Assembly: GCA_023458835.1 (NCBI GenBank)
Contig: JAEWWY010000230.1
Location: 1 to 6,659, forward strand
DNA length: 6,659 nt
Direction: 5' to 3'
From: Bacillota bacterium
GTDB taxonomy: Bacteria; Bacillota; Clostridia; Christensenellales; Aristaeellaceae
Positions 5,898-6,659 of this stretch are shown here, one piece after another. Within the stretch, counting starts at the first letter, position 1. The number at the start of each line of letters is the position of its first letter. The notes under the pieces are model-generated. The model made no database searches, was not told the origin of the DNA, and worked only from the letters and a program-made list of their open reading frames with translations. A program made the translations under genes and the position numbers.

Positions 5898-5916
5898 GCA
5901 GGACAGGCCCTCTTCA

Positions 5917-5931
5917 GCAATGTTTCATTGC
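5917..5931. repeat. Inverted repeat between divergent promoters
   Basis: GCAATG and CATTGC form a perfect 6-bp dyad with a TTT spacer. It lies upstream of both the TraX-like promoter (minus) and the PDZ gene promoter (plus). This is a position and shape typical of an operator, but no regulator is known. A chance dyad of this size is possible. Confidence 0.4.
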
Positions 5932-5957
5932 ATGTTCAGATACACTTCACTTTCTAT

Positions 5958-5966
5958 TGGTACAAT
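5958..5966 (+). promoter_or_regulatory. Extended -10 promoter of the PDZ-protein gene
   Basis: TGG-TACAAT is an extended -10 element with five of six hexamer matches. No good -35 is seen at 16-18 bases. Transcription should start near 5973, about 25 bases before the ATG. Confidence 0.5.
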
Positions 5967-5997
5967 AGCATTTGCCTAAGGAAGTGAGGGGACGGTT

Positions 5998-6462
5998 ATG
6001 CGCGGGCGAGGGCGGACAGCGCCTTTTGAGATAGCTGCCATGCTGGTGCTTTTATCCCTGGCGCTGATCTATTTTTTCGGGCCGGGATTCCATTTTACCC
6101 CGGAGGATGCAAAGGAGCAGGCGCAGCTTGCGGAAAACAGGCCATCCCCATGGAAAAGAGAAGGGAATGACATGGGAATGGTTCTGCTGGATATTCCTAC
6201 GCGCCAGGCGGCGCTGGCTTTCCATGTGCCAAGGCCGGGGGTATATGTGCTGGCGGTGGTAAAGGACAGTCCGGCCGATCTTGCGGGCGCCAAGCCGGGG
6301 GACCATATTGCCGGGGTAGGCAGCGCAGATGTCAGTGGAGCGGAGGAACTGACAGATGCGTTTGACTCGCTCAAGGAACGGGAGACGCTGGAGCTTACTG
6401 TCCTGCGGGGCATGGAATGGCTGACGATTACGCTCAAAGCGGGGGCGGAACTGCGGCTGTAG
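5998..6462 (+). CDS. Membrane-anchored PDZ-domain protein of unknown function
   Basis: The protein has 154 residues. A short basic N-terminus (MRGRGR) is followed by one hydrophobic segment at about 11-28, then a polar linker, and a single PDZ domain at about 57-146. The PDZ core is visible as GVYVLAVVKDSPADLAGAKPGD (81-102), continuing into HIAGVGSADVSGAEELTDAF and ending ELTVLRG. This is the same architecture as PDZ domains of HtrA and site-2 proteases, but no protease domain is present. The positive-inside rule suggests an N-in topology with PDZ outside the membrane. GAGGGG lies six bases before the ATG. It has its own promoter. It is followed, 51 bases later, by a response regulator on the same strand, so a role in envelope sensing or substrate presentation is possible but only inferred. 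Confidence 0.85.
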   Translation: MRGRGRTAPFEIAAMLVLLSLALIYFFGPGFHFTPEDAKEQAQLAENRPSPWKREGNDMGMVLLDIPTRQAALAFHVPRPGVYVLAVVKDSPADLAGAKPGDHIAGVGSADVSGAEELTDAFDSLKERETLELTVLRGMEWLTITLKAGAELRL

Positions 6463-6463
6463 C

Positions 6464-6492
6464 TTGTAAATGCTCCGGTTTTTTTATATACT
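6464..6492 (+). promoter_or_regulatory. Promoter of the response-regulator gene
   Basis: TTGTAA (6464-6469, four of six consensus matches) and TATACT (6487-6492, five of six) are separated by 17 bases. Seven T (6479-6485) lie in the spacer and may also serve as a weak transcription end for the PDZ gene, although no convincing stem precedes them. The predicted start is near 6499, only about 15 bases before the TTG codon. Confidence 0.6.
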
Positions 6493-6513
6493 GGGGACAA
6501 GGTGGTGGATGTA

Positions 6514-6659
6514 TTGAAAATACTGGTGGTGGATGATGAGGCGCGCATCCGTGACCTGATCAAAAAATATGCTGTCTTTGAAGGCTTTGAAGTGGTGGAG
6601 GCGGAAAACGGCATGCAGGCGGTGGAGATTGCCCGCAGGCAGGATTTTGACCTGATCAT
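6514..6659 (+). CDS. Response regulator, N-terminal receiver domain (3' end outside window)
   Basis: This is the beginning of a two-component response regulator; about 49 residues are visible. The protein reads KILVVDDEARIRDLIKKYA, with the acidic pair DDE that binds Mg2+ next to the phosphorylation site, then the helix-strand FEVVEAENGMQAVEIARR and the start of the DFDLI strand. The phospho-acceptor aspartate should lie just past the window edge. The output domain is unseen; the sequence resembles OmpR/PhoB-type regulators, which is an inference. The start is uncertain. TTG at 6514 gives the usual MKILVVDDE beginning and has AAGGTGG (6499-6505) upstream, which suits the predicted transcription start. 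GTG at 6505 or 6502 in the same frame is the alternative. Confidence 0.92.
   Translation, partial: MKILVVDDEARIRDLIKKYAVFEGFEVVEAENGMQAVEIARRQDFDLI

Noticed and set aside
6069..6659. A 196-codon serine-rich open frame on the minus strand at the right end
   Set aside because: It covers the PDZ gene and the response regulator antisense. The Ser/Thr-rich composition reflects the complement of those genes.

Overview
The window looks like chromosomal DNA of a moderately GC-rich Bacillota, most likely a clostridial (Eubacteriales-type) anaerobe. The reasons are the strong AGGAGG-type ribosome binding sites, an ECF-type folate transporter gene preceded by a tetrahydrofolate (THF) riboswitch, the obg-yhbY gene pair, and an isocitrate dehydrogenase of the eukaryote-like NADP subfamily. 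No tRNA, rRNA, insertion sequence, prophage or CRISPR array is visible. All genes are tightly packed housekeeping or membrane genes.

Layout from left to right. The 3' end of glyA (+) runs into a strong hairpin terminator that it shares with a convergent minus-strand unit. That unit, obg then yhbY, has its own extended -10 promoter. Upstream of it on the minus strand lies a second unit, folT then nth, closed by a hairpin terminator. This unit starts from a sigma-A-type promoter, and its roughly 220-base leader holds a recognisable THF riboswitch aptamer plus two further hairpins. Divergent from it, icd (+) has its own promoter and a hairpin terminator shared with a convergent minus-strand TraX-family membrane protein gene. 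Divergent from that gene is a small membrane-anchored PDZ protein (+). The last gene is the start of a response regulator (+), cut by the window edge.

How the genes fit together. GlyA makes 5,10-methylene-THF, and FolT imports folates under what should be riboswitch feedback, so the left half has a folate/one-carbon flavour. Endonuclease III appears to sit in the same transcription unit as the folate transporter, so its expression may follow folate status. Obg and YhbY are both ribosome-assembly factors. The right half holds icd (2-oxoglutarate and NADPH supply), a membrane protein of unknown substrate, and a PDZ protein next to a signalling gene.

The most interesting item is the folT leader. 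It combines a hairpin at the mRNA 5' end, a THF aptamer with about 22 extra bases between P2 and the conserved GCAUCC joining segment, and a hairpin immediately before the ribosome binding site. No overtly new system was found. Promoter, terminator and RNA-fold calls were made by eye.
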